The notes under the pieces were generated by a model. That model made no database searches and was not told where the DNA came from. It was given only the letters and a program-made list of their open reading frames with translations. A program made the translations under genes and the position numbers. A DNA stretch of 64,000 bases from Microbulbifer sp. TB1203 (GTDB lineage: Bacteria; Pseudomonadota; Gammaproteobacteria; Pseudomonadales; Cellvibrionaceae). Where the stretch lies: contig NZ_CP116899.1 in assembly GCF_030997045.1 (NCBI RefSeq), forward strand, positions 1,364,001 to 1,428,000, given 5' to 3'. Of this stretch, positions 1 through 9,694 are shown piece after piece; position 1 is the first letter of the stretch; the number at the start of each line of letters is the position of its first letter.

Positions 1-3000
1 GTCGCCCCGCCCCCCGGACAGGACATCCGCGCCCTCTCCGCCCTCCAGGGTATCGGCTCCGTTGCCACCCTCCAGGCGATCGTCGCCAGCTATACCCTGC
101 AACAGGTCGTTGCCATTGCCTCCCCGGATCAGGTCCCGTCCCGCGGAGCCGGACAACCCGGAGTCGTCTCCCGTGGTGCCTTCCACAGTGCTGTCGAATG
201 CCGGTTGCGGGTCCTGCATGGGAAGGCCGAACGCATCGAAAATCTGCTGGGCCGTCAGTGAGCCGCCCGTTTCGAATTCGATGTTTTCGACCAGGTGCTC
301 ACCGCCGAGGAAGAAGTTCGTCAGGGTAACCTGATCCGGACCGCCGTTGACCCTGAGAAGCAGGTGATCCCCGGACTTGGTGAGATATGAGGCGACTTCG
401 GAAAAGGTAATGCCTCCAATAAAGCGGAGGGTATCGGTACCGCCACCGCGGCTGTCGATGGTGTCCTGCCCGCCCGAATAGAGGTATACGTCATCGCCCG
501 ATCCACCGATCAGGGTATCGTTTCCGGAATCGCCATGGAGCGTGTCGCTGCCCTCCCCGCCGAGCAGGATATCGTCGCCGGCAGTGCCATTGACTACGTC
601 ATCACCGCCAGTTTCAGGGACCGGTGGTTCTCCACCCTCGCCGGGGTCCCCGCCACTGTCTCCGTCGCCGTCCGGCAGTGCTTGCAGCAAACCGGGAATA
701 TCGGTGGCCATTATCGAGGCTCCGCCATCGTCCGGCTGTACATAGCTGATTGCCTGCTCGCCGCCGAGAAAATGGCCGGTCACACGTATCTGCTGACCCA
801 GGTCGGAATCCACCAGGATAACCAGATCGTCCCCATCCTGATGAAAACTCAGCCGATCGCGCCCTACCCCATCCAGGGTAAATATGCCGTCGAAGCCGCC
901 ACCGGTATTGTCTATCGTGTCCACACCGCCGTTGGCGGTGTAGTAGTAGCGATCATCGCCCAGGCCGCCGGCGAGCCAATCGTCGCCATCCTCTCCATTG
1001 AGGATATCGTTGCCATCTCCTCCCAGTAGAGTGTCATTGCCGGAACCGCTTCCGGAGCCATTGCCGCCGGAAAGGTAATCGTTGTCCGCTCCGCCTTGCA
1101 GCTCATCGTCGCCGGCCATGCCGAAGAGGGTATCATCGCCGGCAAGGCCCTGAATCAGATCCCTGCCGGAAGTGCCTACCAGTTGCTCGGAACTTGCCGT
1201 GCCTTCGATCACCGCGTCGTAGTCACTGCCGCCACCGGCAATTATCTGGTTGATTTCCTCGGTATCCAGCAGGAAACCACCGTCCGGCTGCACGAAGTCG
1301 ATAGCGTGATCACCGCCGAGGAAGTGGTCTTGTACCCGTACGGATTGCGTAGGGTCTTCATCGACCAATACCAGCAGGTCATCGCCGTCGCGCTCGAAGC
1401 TGAGTCGCTCCCTATCGATACCGTCCAGGAAAAAGAGGCCGTCGTAGCCACCATCGCCGTTAATGATCAGGTCGCTGCCACTGCCAGCGGTATAGACATA
1501 GCTGTCATCGCCGATACCGCCAATCAGCGTATCCGAACCTGCCCGACCAATCAGGGTATCCGCCCCGGCGCCGCCCTCGATCAGGTCGTCACCGGCATCG
1601 CCGTCCAGGTAGTCGTCACCGCCTTCGCCGTAAAGTGTGTCGTTTCCATCCCGCCCCCAAACCTGATCGTTGCCGTCGCCGGCACGAATTCTGTCGTCCA
1701 GACTCCGGTAGCCCAGCAGGGTATCGTCCCCCGCGGTTCCATAGGTGACAGCCAGGTCCTCGATTTCCGATAACGCCAGACTGGAGCCACCGGCAAATTG
1801 AATGGTATTGATCTTGAAGTGGTCGGTACCGCCGCTGTACCAGTCGGTGATGCGGATCGAATCAGTACCGTTGCTATGCAGGATAAACAAATCGTTTCCA
1901 TGACGCTCGAACTGCAAGTCGGCCTGGGAAATTCCCGCACCGAATACCAGCGTATCCGAAGAGGGGTCCACATTGCTGTAGTCCTCTCCTTCGCGGCGCT
2001 CGGTCAGCGTGTCGTGGCCGTCGCCCAGGTTGAACCGGTACTCGTCATTGCCGAAAGAGCCAAACAAGGTATCGTTGCCGGTGCCGCCTTCCAGTGTGTT
2101 GCTGTTCTGGGTGAAGAACTGGCTGAATGCGGAGATCACATCGCCGCCGCTTCCGCCGACCAGCGTATCGCTGCCCTCCCCGGTAATGAGATCATTTCCG
2201 GCACCGCCATCCAGCAGGCCGCTGCCGGTCAGTGTATCTGCACCCTCGTCGCCATACAGGCTGCCATTGCCGGTCAACTGATCGTCACCAATGCCACCGC
2301 GAATCAGGTTTTCTCCGGAGTAATCCTCGATGACATCGTCGCCTTCATCGCCGTAGAGCCGATCATTGCCCGCGCCACCGAGAATGGTGTCGGCGCCGTC
2401 ACCGCCGTGGATCTCATCGTCGCCGCTCTCGCCGTACAGGCTGTCCTGACCCAGTCCGCCATCGATGGTATCGTTGCCTGCGCGACCGTACACGGTATCG
2501 TCTCCGGCACCGGCGGTTATGTTGTCCGCATCCGCATGGCCGTAGATTTCGTCGTTACCTTCCGTGCCGGCCAGTGCCTGCTGTTTGATTTCCTCGTAAT
2601 TCCAGACAGTGGTATCGGCAAAGACGATACTGTCGATACCGGCAGCATTGATCACGCCAGCCTGAGTGGAGAATTGGTTCGCGACACGAATGCTGTCCCC
2701 GGACAGGGTGTTGGTGATCAACAGGTCATTGCCGTCGCGGCGCAACAGCACGTCTCCCGGATTGACATCGGTGAATTGCAGTTGATCCTGATCGCCACCA
2801 CCATCATTGATCAGGTCCAGGCCATCCCCCGCGGTAAAGCGATACACATCATTACCCCAAGAGCCGGATAACGTATCGTTGCCGGCACCGCCGATCAACA
2901 TGCTGTTCCCTTCGCCGCTGAGGACGTCATTGCCTTCGCCCCCATCCAACAAGCCATTGCCGACGAGCGTATCGTCACCCGCATCACCGTAGAGGTGGTT

Positions 3001-6000
3001 GTAGCCGGAACCGCCAGCAAGATAATCATTGCCGGCCCCGCCGTGGATTTCATCGTCGCCCTCTTCCCCGTAGAGGGTATCTGCACCGTCTTCACCGAAG
3101 AGGGTATCGGCACCGAGCGCACCGTACACGGTGTCGTTCCCGGCTCCCGCGTGCACGGTGTCTGCATCCGCATGGCCGTGGATCTCATCGGCATTGCCGG
3201 TTCCCGCCAGCGCCTGTTGCTTGATCTGCTCGTAATCCCAGACGGTGGCATCGGCAAAGACAATGCTGTCGATGGCCGAAGCGCTGACTTCCCCGGGGAT
3301 CGTCGAGAACTGTTCTTGCACGCGGACGGTATCGCCGCTGACGGTGTTGGTGATCAGCAGGTCCTCTCCGTCTCGCCGCAACAGCAGATCCGCCGGGTTC
3401 ACGTCGGTAAACTCGATGCGATCCTGGATGCCGGCCTGATCGTCAATCAAGTCCGCGCCATCCCCGACAGAAAAACGATAGGTATCGTCACCGGCACCAC
3501 CGATCAGGGTGTCGTTACCACCATTGCCGATCAGCAGGTCATCGGAGCTGTACGCCTCGATAGTGTTGCCCTGGACGTCCCCGATCAGCACCTTGGCTTT
3601 CAGGTCCTCCGTCGTCCACACCGCCCCGCTGCTGAACACCACCCGATCTATCGCCGAAGTCGTTGCACCCTCCGCAACGAAGAAGTCCCTTACGGTTACC
3701 GCGTTGCCGTCGCCATAATCCAGGATTACGTCGTTGCCATTGCGACGAACCGAGACTAATTCCTCGCTGACACTCTCGTCGAACAGAATGGTTTCCGTAG
3801 TAGCGGTATCCGTCTCGCCGGTAACGATCAGGTCCTGACCGTCCCCGGCGGAGAACAAATAGGTATCGCTGCCGCCGTTGCCGGTAAGCAGGTCGTTTCC
3901 ACCTTTGCCGACGAGTGTGTCATCGGAATCGTAACCGGTGATGGTATCCGCCGCATCGGTGCCGGTAAGCACAAGCTGTTTCACCTGTGCCAGATCCCAG
4001 GCGGTGCCATCGTCGAAGTTAATCGAGGAAACCGTTTCACCGGCGGCACCGAAATAGTTGGCAATAGTGACCGAGCTGGCGCCGCCCTCCAGCGAGAGCA
4101 ACAGGTCATTCCCCTCGCGTATGGCTTTTACATCCTCGATCTGCACGTCGGAACCCAGCTGCAGGACATTGTTCTGGCCTGCGAGGTCAACAATCCGGTC
4201 GTGCCCCTCGGCCAGGTCAACAATGTAGGTATCGTCCCCGCTGCCACCCTGCAAAGTGTCATCGCCCGTGCCGCCTTCCAGGGTATCCTCCCCGGCGCCA
4301 CCGATCAGCAGATCGTTGCCCTCCAATCCCATCAGCAGGTCGTCGCTGTTGTTGTAGCCCCGCAAGGTGTTGTCGGCATCGTCGCCGATCAGGGCGAGTG
4401 CCTTAACGTCATCGATGGTCCACACTGTCCGGCCGTTGTTGAAGGTGATTTTATCCACGGCGCTTTCCGTGGTGGCGTCCTGGGTGAAGTAGCCAGTAAT
4501 TGTTACTGAATCGCCGCCGTCGTCGACCGTCAGCAGCAGGTGGTCGCCGCTTCTGGTGACCTTTACGTCGTGGGGGCTGATTTCTTCGGCGAAGGCGACC
4601 GTGCTGGTTCCGGTATCGCCGCTATTGTCGATGGTGTCCTGGCCATCGCCAAGACCAAAAAAGTATTGGTCCGAGCCGGCGCCGCCGCTCAAGGTGTCAT
4701 TGCCGCTGCCGCCTTTGAGCAGGTCGTTGCCATTGCCGCCCTGCAGGATGTCATCGCCATCCCCACCATCCAAATAGTCGTTGCCGGCTCCGCCCTGCAA
4801 CTGGTCAGCGCCTTCATTGCCGTACAGGAAGTCATCGCCGTCACCACCGTGTAGCGTATCGTTCCCCGCTCCGCCGAGGAGGATATCCTTGCCAACGCCG
4901 CCGTCGATCAGATCCGAGCCATCGCCGCCACGGATCAGGTCCATACCCTCACCGCCATCAATAGTGTCGTCGCCGCTGGTGCCGTCGATGATTTCGTCGT
5001 CGACATTGATGCCCGAGGTGTCGCCCTCGGCGCCGGTGGGCGGCTCCACGTCCTGACCTAGGGCCGGGGCTTCCCCGCGGGCAAAGTCGGGTTCGCGGGA
5101 GAACAGGGAACCATCGGGCAGCAGCCGATATTCCTGTATTGCGCCCGCGGGGGCCAGGTAGCCGCCCTCGCCGTCTGGCACACCAGCCATGATCGTGCCT
5201 TCGGCATCGGTGTAGAAGGTGAGTATGCCAGTGAGGGAGACGGCGCCGTTTTGCAGCCAGGTGCTGGGGTCTTGAGAGTCTATTCCGGCGGTGCTGGCAT
5301 CAATGGCGACCAGCTGGCCGCCGTACCAGTCGGTAAGCGTGGCGGTTGATTCAGTTGCCGCAGCTTCCATCGGGGAGATAGAGGCATTCAGGGCTGTGGA
5401 GACTTGGGTGCCGGGCGCACTTTCGGGAGAATCACCGGAGCCGCCCGTGATCGCATCCAGTATGGCTTCGCTCCTGCGCAGCCACTGCTGGGTGTAAGCG
5501 CTCCAGAGATCGAAAAAGTCATAGGCGGCACCACCCAAAATCACAGTGCTGGAGGACAGTGTAGATTCAGGGAGGTCGATCATGTCTCCTTCGCCATAGG
5601 CGATCGACAGGTTCAAATCAGCACCGAAGCTTATGTCGCCATATTGATAGAGGCGGGCGTTTTGCAGTGAAGCGCCATTAATCACGATTCGGTTGTCGCC
5701 GTCGCTATCCACTATGTAGTCCAGGCCATCCCCCGGATTGAAGATATAGGTATCATCGCCATCGCCACCGCGCAGGATGTCGGAGCCGGCCCCCCCGATC
5801 AGGACGTCATTGCCCCCGCCGGCTTGGATATAATCGTTGCCAGCGCCGCCGTTGAGGTAGTCGTTGCCGCCTTCAAGGTCTTCGTGGGTGGGGTCATCGC
5901 CCCAGATCCAGTCAACGTCTCCGCCCCCGAGAATGACATCATGGCCGCCACCGCCGACGATTTGATTCTTGCCGCCGCCGGCGTAGATCACGTCGTCCCC

Positions 6001-8487
6001 GTGCATATCGAGCGGAATATCCTCCGGGAGTAAATTCGAGCCGTGGAACTGGGCGCTACCGACATCGCCCCAGATTTTGTCATCGCCATCCCCGGCAGTG
6101 ATGGTATCGTTGCCGGCGCCGCCAAATACAACGTTGTCCCCATCCCCAGCGTCGATGATGTCGTCATACTCCAGGCCGGAGGCGAAAATATCCTGTATTC
6201 GCAAGGTGAGAGAGACTCTACTCCCTTCTTGCTCCAGGGTTGCCCGGCCGTCCCCGAAAATAAACTCTTTACCGTCCCCGCCCTGGATGATGTCGGAACC
6301 ACTACCGCCCATCAGCCAGCCCTCACCGCCGGCACCCGCAATCAGTATGTCCTTGCCACCGCCGCCGTCCAGGCTTTTGAAGGCGGTGGACTCGCTGATC
6401 AATGTATCTTCGCCTTCCCCGTCGTACTCGCGATATTCTTCCGGCAAGTCCACCGGCAGGTGGAAATCTCCAAAAAGAAAGCCTTTGCCCCCGGTGTGCC
6501 GGATATAGTCGCCGCCCTCCCCACCGGTAGCCCAGGCCCAGTCGGAAGCGCCGATAACGATCGTATCCTCGCCGTCCAGGCCGAAAAGACGGGGGTTGAA
6601 GTAGTCTCCATCCGCAATCAGAGTGTCATTGGCCTCGCCGCCGTCGAAATTCCAGGTGTGGACGCCAGGGTCTTCGGGAAAATCTGGATTGTCGGAACTG
6701 ATCAGGCTTGCGTCGAAGAAGATCGGTTGGGCGTTGAAATCCGGGCTTCTGGACTCTTGATCGAAGTCAAGCCAATCCTCTTCCTCCGGCGTACCCAGAT
6801 TGCTGTCCCCCACCTCAAAACTGTTCGGATCCATTGCGGGCTGGGTAGTATCCTCTTCCTGGTAATCACTGAGGGTTAACCCGAAATCGTCTTCCAGCCC
6901 CGAAACTTGGATGGCGGAAACCGTTTGGGAAGCGTCGCCATAAATGACGACAAACCCATCGTCCGTTTTGATCAGGCGGATATCGCCCTCTTCACTTTTG
7001 TAGATCATGTTGGAGGCTGAGACCCCGGTCAGTTCGGGAATGGCGCTGCCGTCCAGTTGAAGGGTATTGCCCGTGGAGCTGTCTTTTACGGTGTCTACGC
7101 CGTCACCGGAGTTGAATTCATAAGTGTCGCCACCGGTGCCGCCGAGCAAAAGGTCCGCGTCTTTGCCGCCGTTCAGGGTGTCCGCACCCGCGCCGCCCCC
7201 CAGGATATCGAAACCGTCCTGGCCGTAGAGGTGATCACCACCGCCTTTGCCAACCAGAACGTCACCCTCCTCACCACCGTTCAAGGTATCGACACCCGAT
7301 GCACCGATCAGCACATCACTGCCAGCTCCGCCATTTAGAGTTTGACCATTCTCATCAACCGCTATCAGCAAGTCATTGCCATTGCTGGTTTCACCCACAT
7401 TCGTTGCCTGGACCGTGCCATTGGTTTCCAGGCCAATCACCACTTGGTTGTCAATAGAGGCACCAGAAATAACGGAAAGAATCACACTGAAAGATTCATC
7501 AGTTTCTCCCAAACCATCAGTGGCATAGAACTCGGCAAGCTCTGTAGCTATGGGAAGGAACAGGGTTTGGAAAGAAACCTGCTGAATCAACCCATGGTCA
7601 GCAATGTCGTAATCACGAACAGTATTGCTATTGATCCAACTATTGAAATAGTGGTTACCCGTCCCGGTATGACCTTCATAGGCAAGGATTCGGTCGATAA
7701 CCCTTTGGCTTCCGTCATAGGGGTCGGCAGCATTCAAAAAGTCGTATATGTCCTGTGCCTGCTCTTCTTCGGAGCGATTGTCATACAGGCCGAACAAAGC
7801 CGCCTCATAAGCACGCCGCTTGGCAAGTCCGCTGTCTCTCACTCCACCGCTTGCGGGATTGCTGGCATATCGAATCTCAAACCAGGAGCGGATACGATCA
7901 CCGGCTTGCACGGCATCTTGCAGGTTGACACTGTTTGACAGCACACCGTTGTACATCAGCGATAACAACGCCACGCGCTCGCTGGACGTTACCAGGGTTT
8001 CGGAGCCCAGCCAGGTATTCAAGCGTGCCTCATAGGTTCCTGCAGCGGGAGTAGCCGGATCACCTGCTACATCGTCAAAAATCGAACGGATTGTCTGGGT
8101 TGCCGCATCAAGGTCGTCGTGAGGAATCGTGAATGAACTTGGCATTCCATCACGCTGCTCGGGCGTGGCATCGTTATACCGCTCCAGCATGATGGCATCC
8201 AGTTCTGCAAGATCATTATTGTCTATAGCTGCATCCAGCCGAAGACGGTAACCGGAGTCATCCAGACCATCTACTTGGTCAATTCCAAGCAGGTTGTATA
8301 TCTGCCTTCTTAAACCAGGAACTCCTTGGATATTGAACCCTACCCCAATGGTAGTTTGCGGAGGCGTGGCAGAATCAACATAAGGGCTCCATGAAATTTC
8401 GCCACCCCGCTCCTCCATATACCGGATAACATTCCAGCGCAACTCCTCATACTGCTCTTCTGTCAGTTGATCTTTAACCGTAATCAT
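1..8487 (-). CDS. Giant RTX protein with N-terminal GH24-type (T4-like) lysozyme domain; 3' end outside window
   Basis: The reading frame starts at ATG 8487 and stays open to base 1, giving at least 2829 residues; the C terminus with the expected type I secretion signal lies outside. Residues about 10-235 read as a phage-type lysozyme (GH24). Visible marks are an MEERGG segment with the candidate catalytic Glu (E25/E26), YVD (D38), TTIGVG (T46), an alpha-helical RVALLSLMYNG block, and a late GLAKRRAYEAALFGLY block typical of phage lysozymes. Such enzymes cut the MurNAc-GlcNAc bond of peptidoglycan. From about residue 385 the protein is dominated by Gly/Asp nonapeptides (GGxGxDxLx) that bind calcium. 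These are broken by a non-RTX segment (about residues 932-1159) and by nine copies of a haemolysin-related beta module ending in motifs like VFADTTVW. The start overlaps the stop of the upstream LprI-type gene (ATGA at 8484-8487), implying translational coupling. Likely exported by the adjacent type I system. The lysozyme call comes from motif reading and is fairly confident; enzymatic activity is inferred. Confidence 0.88.
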   Translation of the reverse strand, partial: MITVKDQLTEEQYEELRWNVIRYMEERGGEISWSPYVDSATPPQTTIGVGFNIQGVPGLRRQIYNLLGIDQVDGLDDSGYRLRLDAAIDNNDLAELDAIMLERYNDATPEQRDGMPSSFTIPHDDLDAATQTIRSIFDDVAGDPATPAAGTYEARLNTWLGSETLVTSSERVALLSLMYNGVLSNSVNLQDAVQAGDRIRSWFEIRYASNPASGGVRDSGLAKRRAYEAALFGLYDNRSEEEQAQDIYDFLNAADPYDGSQRVIDRILAYEGHTGTGNHYFNSWINSNTVRDYDIADHGLIQQVSFQTLFLPIATELAEFYATDGLGETDESFSVILSVISGASIDNQVVIGLETNGTVQATNVGETSNGNDLLIAVDENGQTLNGGAGSDVLIGASGVDTLNGGEEGDVLVGKGGGDHLYGQDGFDILGGGAGADTLNGGKDADLLLGGTGGDTYEFNSGDGVDTVKDSSTGNTLQLDGSAIPELTGVSASNMIYKSEEGDIRLIKTDDGFVVIYGDASQTVSAIQVSGLEDDFGLTLSDYQEEDTTQPAMDPNSFEVGDSNLGTPEEEDWLDFDQESRSPDFNAQPIFFDASLISSDNPDFPEDPGVHTWNFDGGEANDTLIADGDYFNPRLFGLDGEDTIVIGASDWAWATGGEGGDYIRHTGGKGFLFGDFHLPVDLPEEYREYDGEGEDTLISESTAFKSLDGGGGKDILIAGAGGEGWLMGGSGSDIIQGGDGKEFIFGDGRATLEQEGSRVSLTLRIQDIFASGLEYDDIIDAGDGDNVVFGGAGNDTITAGDGDDKIWGDVGSAQFHGSNLLPEDIPLDMHGDDVIYAGGGKNQIVGGGGHDVILGGGDVDWIWGDDPTHEDLEGGNDYLNGGAGNDYIQAGGGNDVLIGGAGSDILRGGDGDDTYIFNPGDGLDYIVDSDGDNRIVINGASLQNARLYQYGDISFGADLNLSIAYGEGDMIDLPESTLSSSTVILGGAAYDFFDLWSAYTQQWLRRSEAILDAITGGSGDSPESAPGTQVSTALNASISPMEAAATESTATLTDWYGGQLVAIDASTAGIDSQDPSTWLQNGAVSLTGILTFYTDAEGTIMAGVPDGEGGYLAPAGAIQEYRLLPDGSLFSREPDFARGEAPALGQDVEPPTGAEGDTSGINVDDEIIDGTSGDDTIDGGEGMDLIRGGDGSDLIDGGVGKDILLGGAGNDTLHGGDGDDFLYGNEGADQLQGGAGNDYLDGGDGDDILQGGNGNDLLKGGSGNDTLSGGAGSDQYFFGLGDGQDTIDNSGDTGTSTVAFAEEISPHDVKVTRSGDHLLLTVDDGGDSVTITGYFTQDATTESAVDKITFNNGRTVWTIDDVKALALIGDDADNTLRGYNNSDDLLMGLEGNDLLIGGAGEDTLEGGTGDDTLQGGSGDDTYIVDLAEGHDRIVDLAGQNNVLQLGSDVQIEDVKAIREGNDLLLSLEGGASSVTIANYFGAAGETVSSINFDDGTAWDLAQVKQLVLTGTDAADTITGYDSDDTLVGKGGNDLLTGNGGSDTYLFSAGDGQDLIVTGETDTATTETILFDESVSEELVSVRRNGNDVILDYGDGNAVTVRDFFVAEGATTSAIDRVVFSSGAVWTTEDLKAKVLIGDVQGNTIEAYSSDDLLIGNGGNDTLIGGAGDDTYRFSVGDGADLIDDQAGIQDRIEFTDVNPADLLLRRDGEDLLITNTVSGDTVRVQEQFSTIPGEVSASAIDSIVFADATVWDYEQIKQQALAGTGNADEIHGHADADTVHAGAGNDTVYGALGADTLFGEDGADTLYGEEGDDEIHGGAGNDYLAGGSGYNHLYGDAGDDTLVGNGLLDGGEGNDVLSGEGNSMLIGGAGNDTLSGSWGNDVYRFTAGDGLDLINDGGGDQDQLQFTDVNPGDVLLRRDGNDLLITNTLSGDSIRVANQFSTQAGVINAAGIDSIVFADTTVWNYEEIKQQALAGTEGNDEIYGHADADNITAGAGDDTVYGRAGNDTIDGGLGQDSLYGESGDDEIHGGDGADTILGGAGNDRLYGDEGDDVIEDYSGENLIRGGIGDDQLTGNGSLYGDEGADTLTGSGLLDGGAGNDLITGEGSDTLVGGSGGDVISAFSQFFTQNSNTLEGGTGNDTLFGSFGNDEYRFNLGDGHDTLTERREGEDYSNVDPSSDTLVFGAGISQADLQFERHGNDLFILHSNGTDSIRITDWYSGGTDHFKINTIQFAGGSSLALSEIEDLAVTYGTAGDDTLLGYRSLDDRIRAGDGNDQVWGRDGNDTLYGEGGDDYLDGDAGDDLIEGGAGADTLIGRAGSDTLIGGIGDDSYVYTAGSGSDLIINGDGGYDGLFFLDGIDRERLSFERDGDDLLVLVDEDPTQSVRVQDHFLGGDHAIDFVQPDGGFLLDTEEINQIIAGGGSDYDAVIEGTASSEQLVGTSGRDLIQGLAGDDTLFGMAGDDELQGGADNDYLSGGNGSGSGSGNDTLLGGDGNDILNGEDGDDWLAGGLGDDRYYYTANGGVDTIDNTGGGFDGIFTLDGVGRDRLSFHQDGDDLVILVDSDLGQQIRVTGHFLGGEQAISYVQPDDGGASIMATDIPGLLQALPDGDGDSGGDPGEGGEPPVPETGGDDVVNGTAGDDILLGGEGSDTLHGDSGNDTLIGGSGDDVYLYSGGQDTIDSRGGGTDTLRFIGGITFSEVASYLTKSGDHLLLRVNGGPDQVTLTNFFLGGEHLVENIEFETGGSLTAQQIFDAFGLPMQDPQPAFDSTVEGTTGDDSGLSGSAGRDLIRGGNGNDLLQGIAGDDRLEGGNGADTLEGGEGADVLSGGRGD

Positions 8488-9662
8488 TTGTCAGCCTCTC
8501 CATGTTGAACAATATTTACACCGCAAGCATGACTCCCCGGACCTGGTTCAATGTCAGCAACGGTTAGTTGATATCTATAAGTTTGACTCCATGAATCCAT
8601 ACGCACACGACTGTCATAATAAAACAACCTAGATAGGCCTGATCTTGAATTAAGCGTGTTAGCAACACCTAACGGACGACCATAAACTTCCTCATTTTTC
8701 TTCGCGTCATCATGCTTAATAAAATAAGTTTTCAATGTTGTACAGTTTCCGTACTTCTCTAACTCGGGTTTCAATACTGAAAATCGATAAACCGTTTCAA
8801 CCTCTCCATCATGATCAATATCAATATGTGCTCTGTGCAAAATCGGATAATCCCCGGAATCCATTTTCCTTTCTTCTGCAAGCCAGAATTTTTTCGCTTT
8901 CTTTTGGCCCTCTGTCGGCCACAGAAACTCCATTATTATCTGTTCTTTCCTTATTTTTTTTATTTCTTCTTTGTCCGTTATTTCAGCCCATTCGACAGCC
9001 TTGAATTTTGGAAAATCAGGAAGGATTTTCCTTTCACAAACAGGCGCCTCTCTGTATCCTGCTTGGTTCAGCATATCCACATAGTCTCTACACAATGGAT
9101 ACTCGCCTCCTATCATTAACTTGAACTTTATGGGCTTACCTGAGGCTACAGAAGGTTCTGCACCCGACCCACTCCTTGAGTCAAGTATTTCTATACTGGA
9201 ATGAAAAGGAGCACTAAAAGTATTGAGTTCTTGTATTCTGTTCCGGTAGGCGGAACTGATACACGACACGATCCTTGGCCCGCTACCGTCATAAGACATA
9301 CCTTCAGCAGTTTCACACTTGGTCCTATCATTGCGCAGCCAATCCAACTGCGATTCTCTGACACTTTCCCGAATTTCCGGAATTGATCTCTTTTGCTTGT
9401 ATATTTCGTCCAGTTCTCGGTCAAGATCCGACAGGTATCTGTAATTACAGATTGTCTTTTCGACTTTTGTCGAAGCTTTCTTGCAGTCGAAACTCGGACC
9501 TTCAAAGCTCCGAGGCTCCTGCCTTTCCGATTGCTTTATTTCTCGCACGCTTATAGTAGTCGTTGAGGTTTCGTCGACAAGATCCGCATGGCAAATAGTC
9601 GATACGAGCAACATGATTATCGAATAAGCAATGTGACGGATGGTTTTCGTTCTTCTACTCAT
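8484..9662 (-). CDS. Exported protein with LprI-type (lysozyme-inhibitor family) domain; putative immunity protein
   Basis: A 392-residue protein with an N-terminal Sec signal (hydrophobic IAYSIIMLLVSTI, likely cleavage after CHA at about residue 26), so periplasmic or secreted. Residues about 58-146 carry the PF07007/LprI pattern: FDC, VEKTIC, LSDLDRELDEIY, SQLDWLR, two further Cys and a final YRNRIQEL. Family members include LprI of mycobacteria, reported to inhibit lysozyme. Residues 150-392 are not recognised; they contain a DIDHDGEVETVYRF segment resembling FG-GAP/EF-like Asp-rich loops. The gene sits 32 bp after the lipoprotein gene and overlaps the start of the lysozyme-RTX gene by ATGA. 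That fits an inhibitor made together with its enzyme. Base composition is clearly more AT-rich than most flanking genes, suggesting separate acquisition. The immunity function is inferred from family and context; a general envelope role for the DUF1311 fold is possible. Confidence 0.8.
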   Translation of the reverse strand: MSRRTKTIRHIAYSIIMLLVSTICHADLVDETSTTTISVREIKQSERQEPRSFEGPSFDCKKASTKVEKTICNYRYLSDLDRELDEIYKQKRSIPEIRESVRESQLDWLRNDRTKCETAEGMSYDGSGPRIVSCISSAYRNRIQELNTFSAPFHSSIEILDSRSGSGAEPSVASGKPIKFKLMIGGEYPLCRDYVDMLNQAGYREAPVCERKILPDFPKFKAVEWAEITDKEEIKKIRKEQIIMEFLWPTEGQKKAKKFWLAEERKMDSGDYPILHRAHIDIDHDGEVETVYRFSVLKPELEKYGNCTTLKTYFIKHDDAKKNEEVYGRPLGVANTLNSRSGLSRLFYYDSRVRMDSWSQTYRYQLTVADIEPGPGSHACGVNIVQHGEADK

Positions 9663-9694
9663 AATAGCTGCCCTATTCCGTACGGTGGCGCCAG

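Noticed and set aside
535..3759. Several long plus-strand frames (for example 1798-2871 and 2995-3759) rich in Val, Ala and Ile
   Set aside because: They are antisense shadows of the RTX repeats. The minus strand gives clean GGxGxDxL nonapeptides in one uninterrupted frame.
1..8487. Gly/Asp-coding tandem repeats as a possible CRISPR array or DNA-level satellite
   Set aside because: Repeats are 27-base coding units degenerate at third positions with no constant spacer; they are RTX nonapeptide codons.
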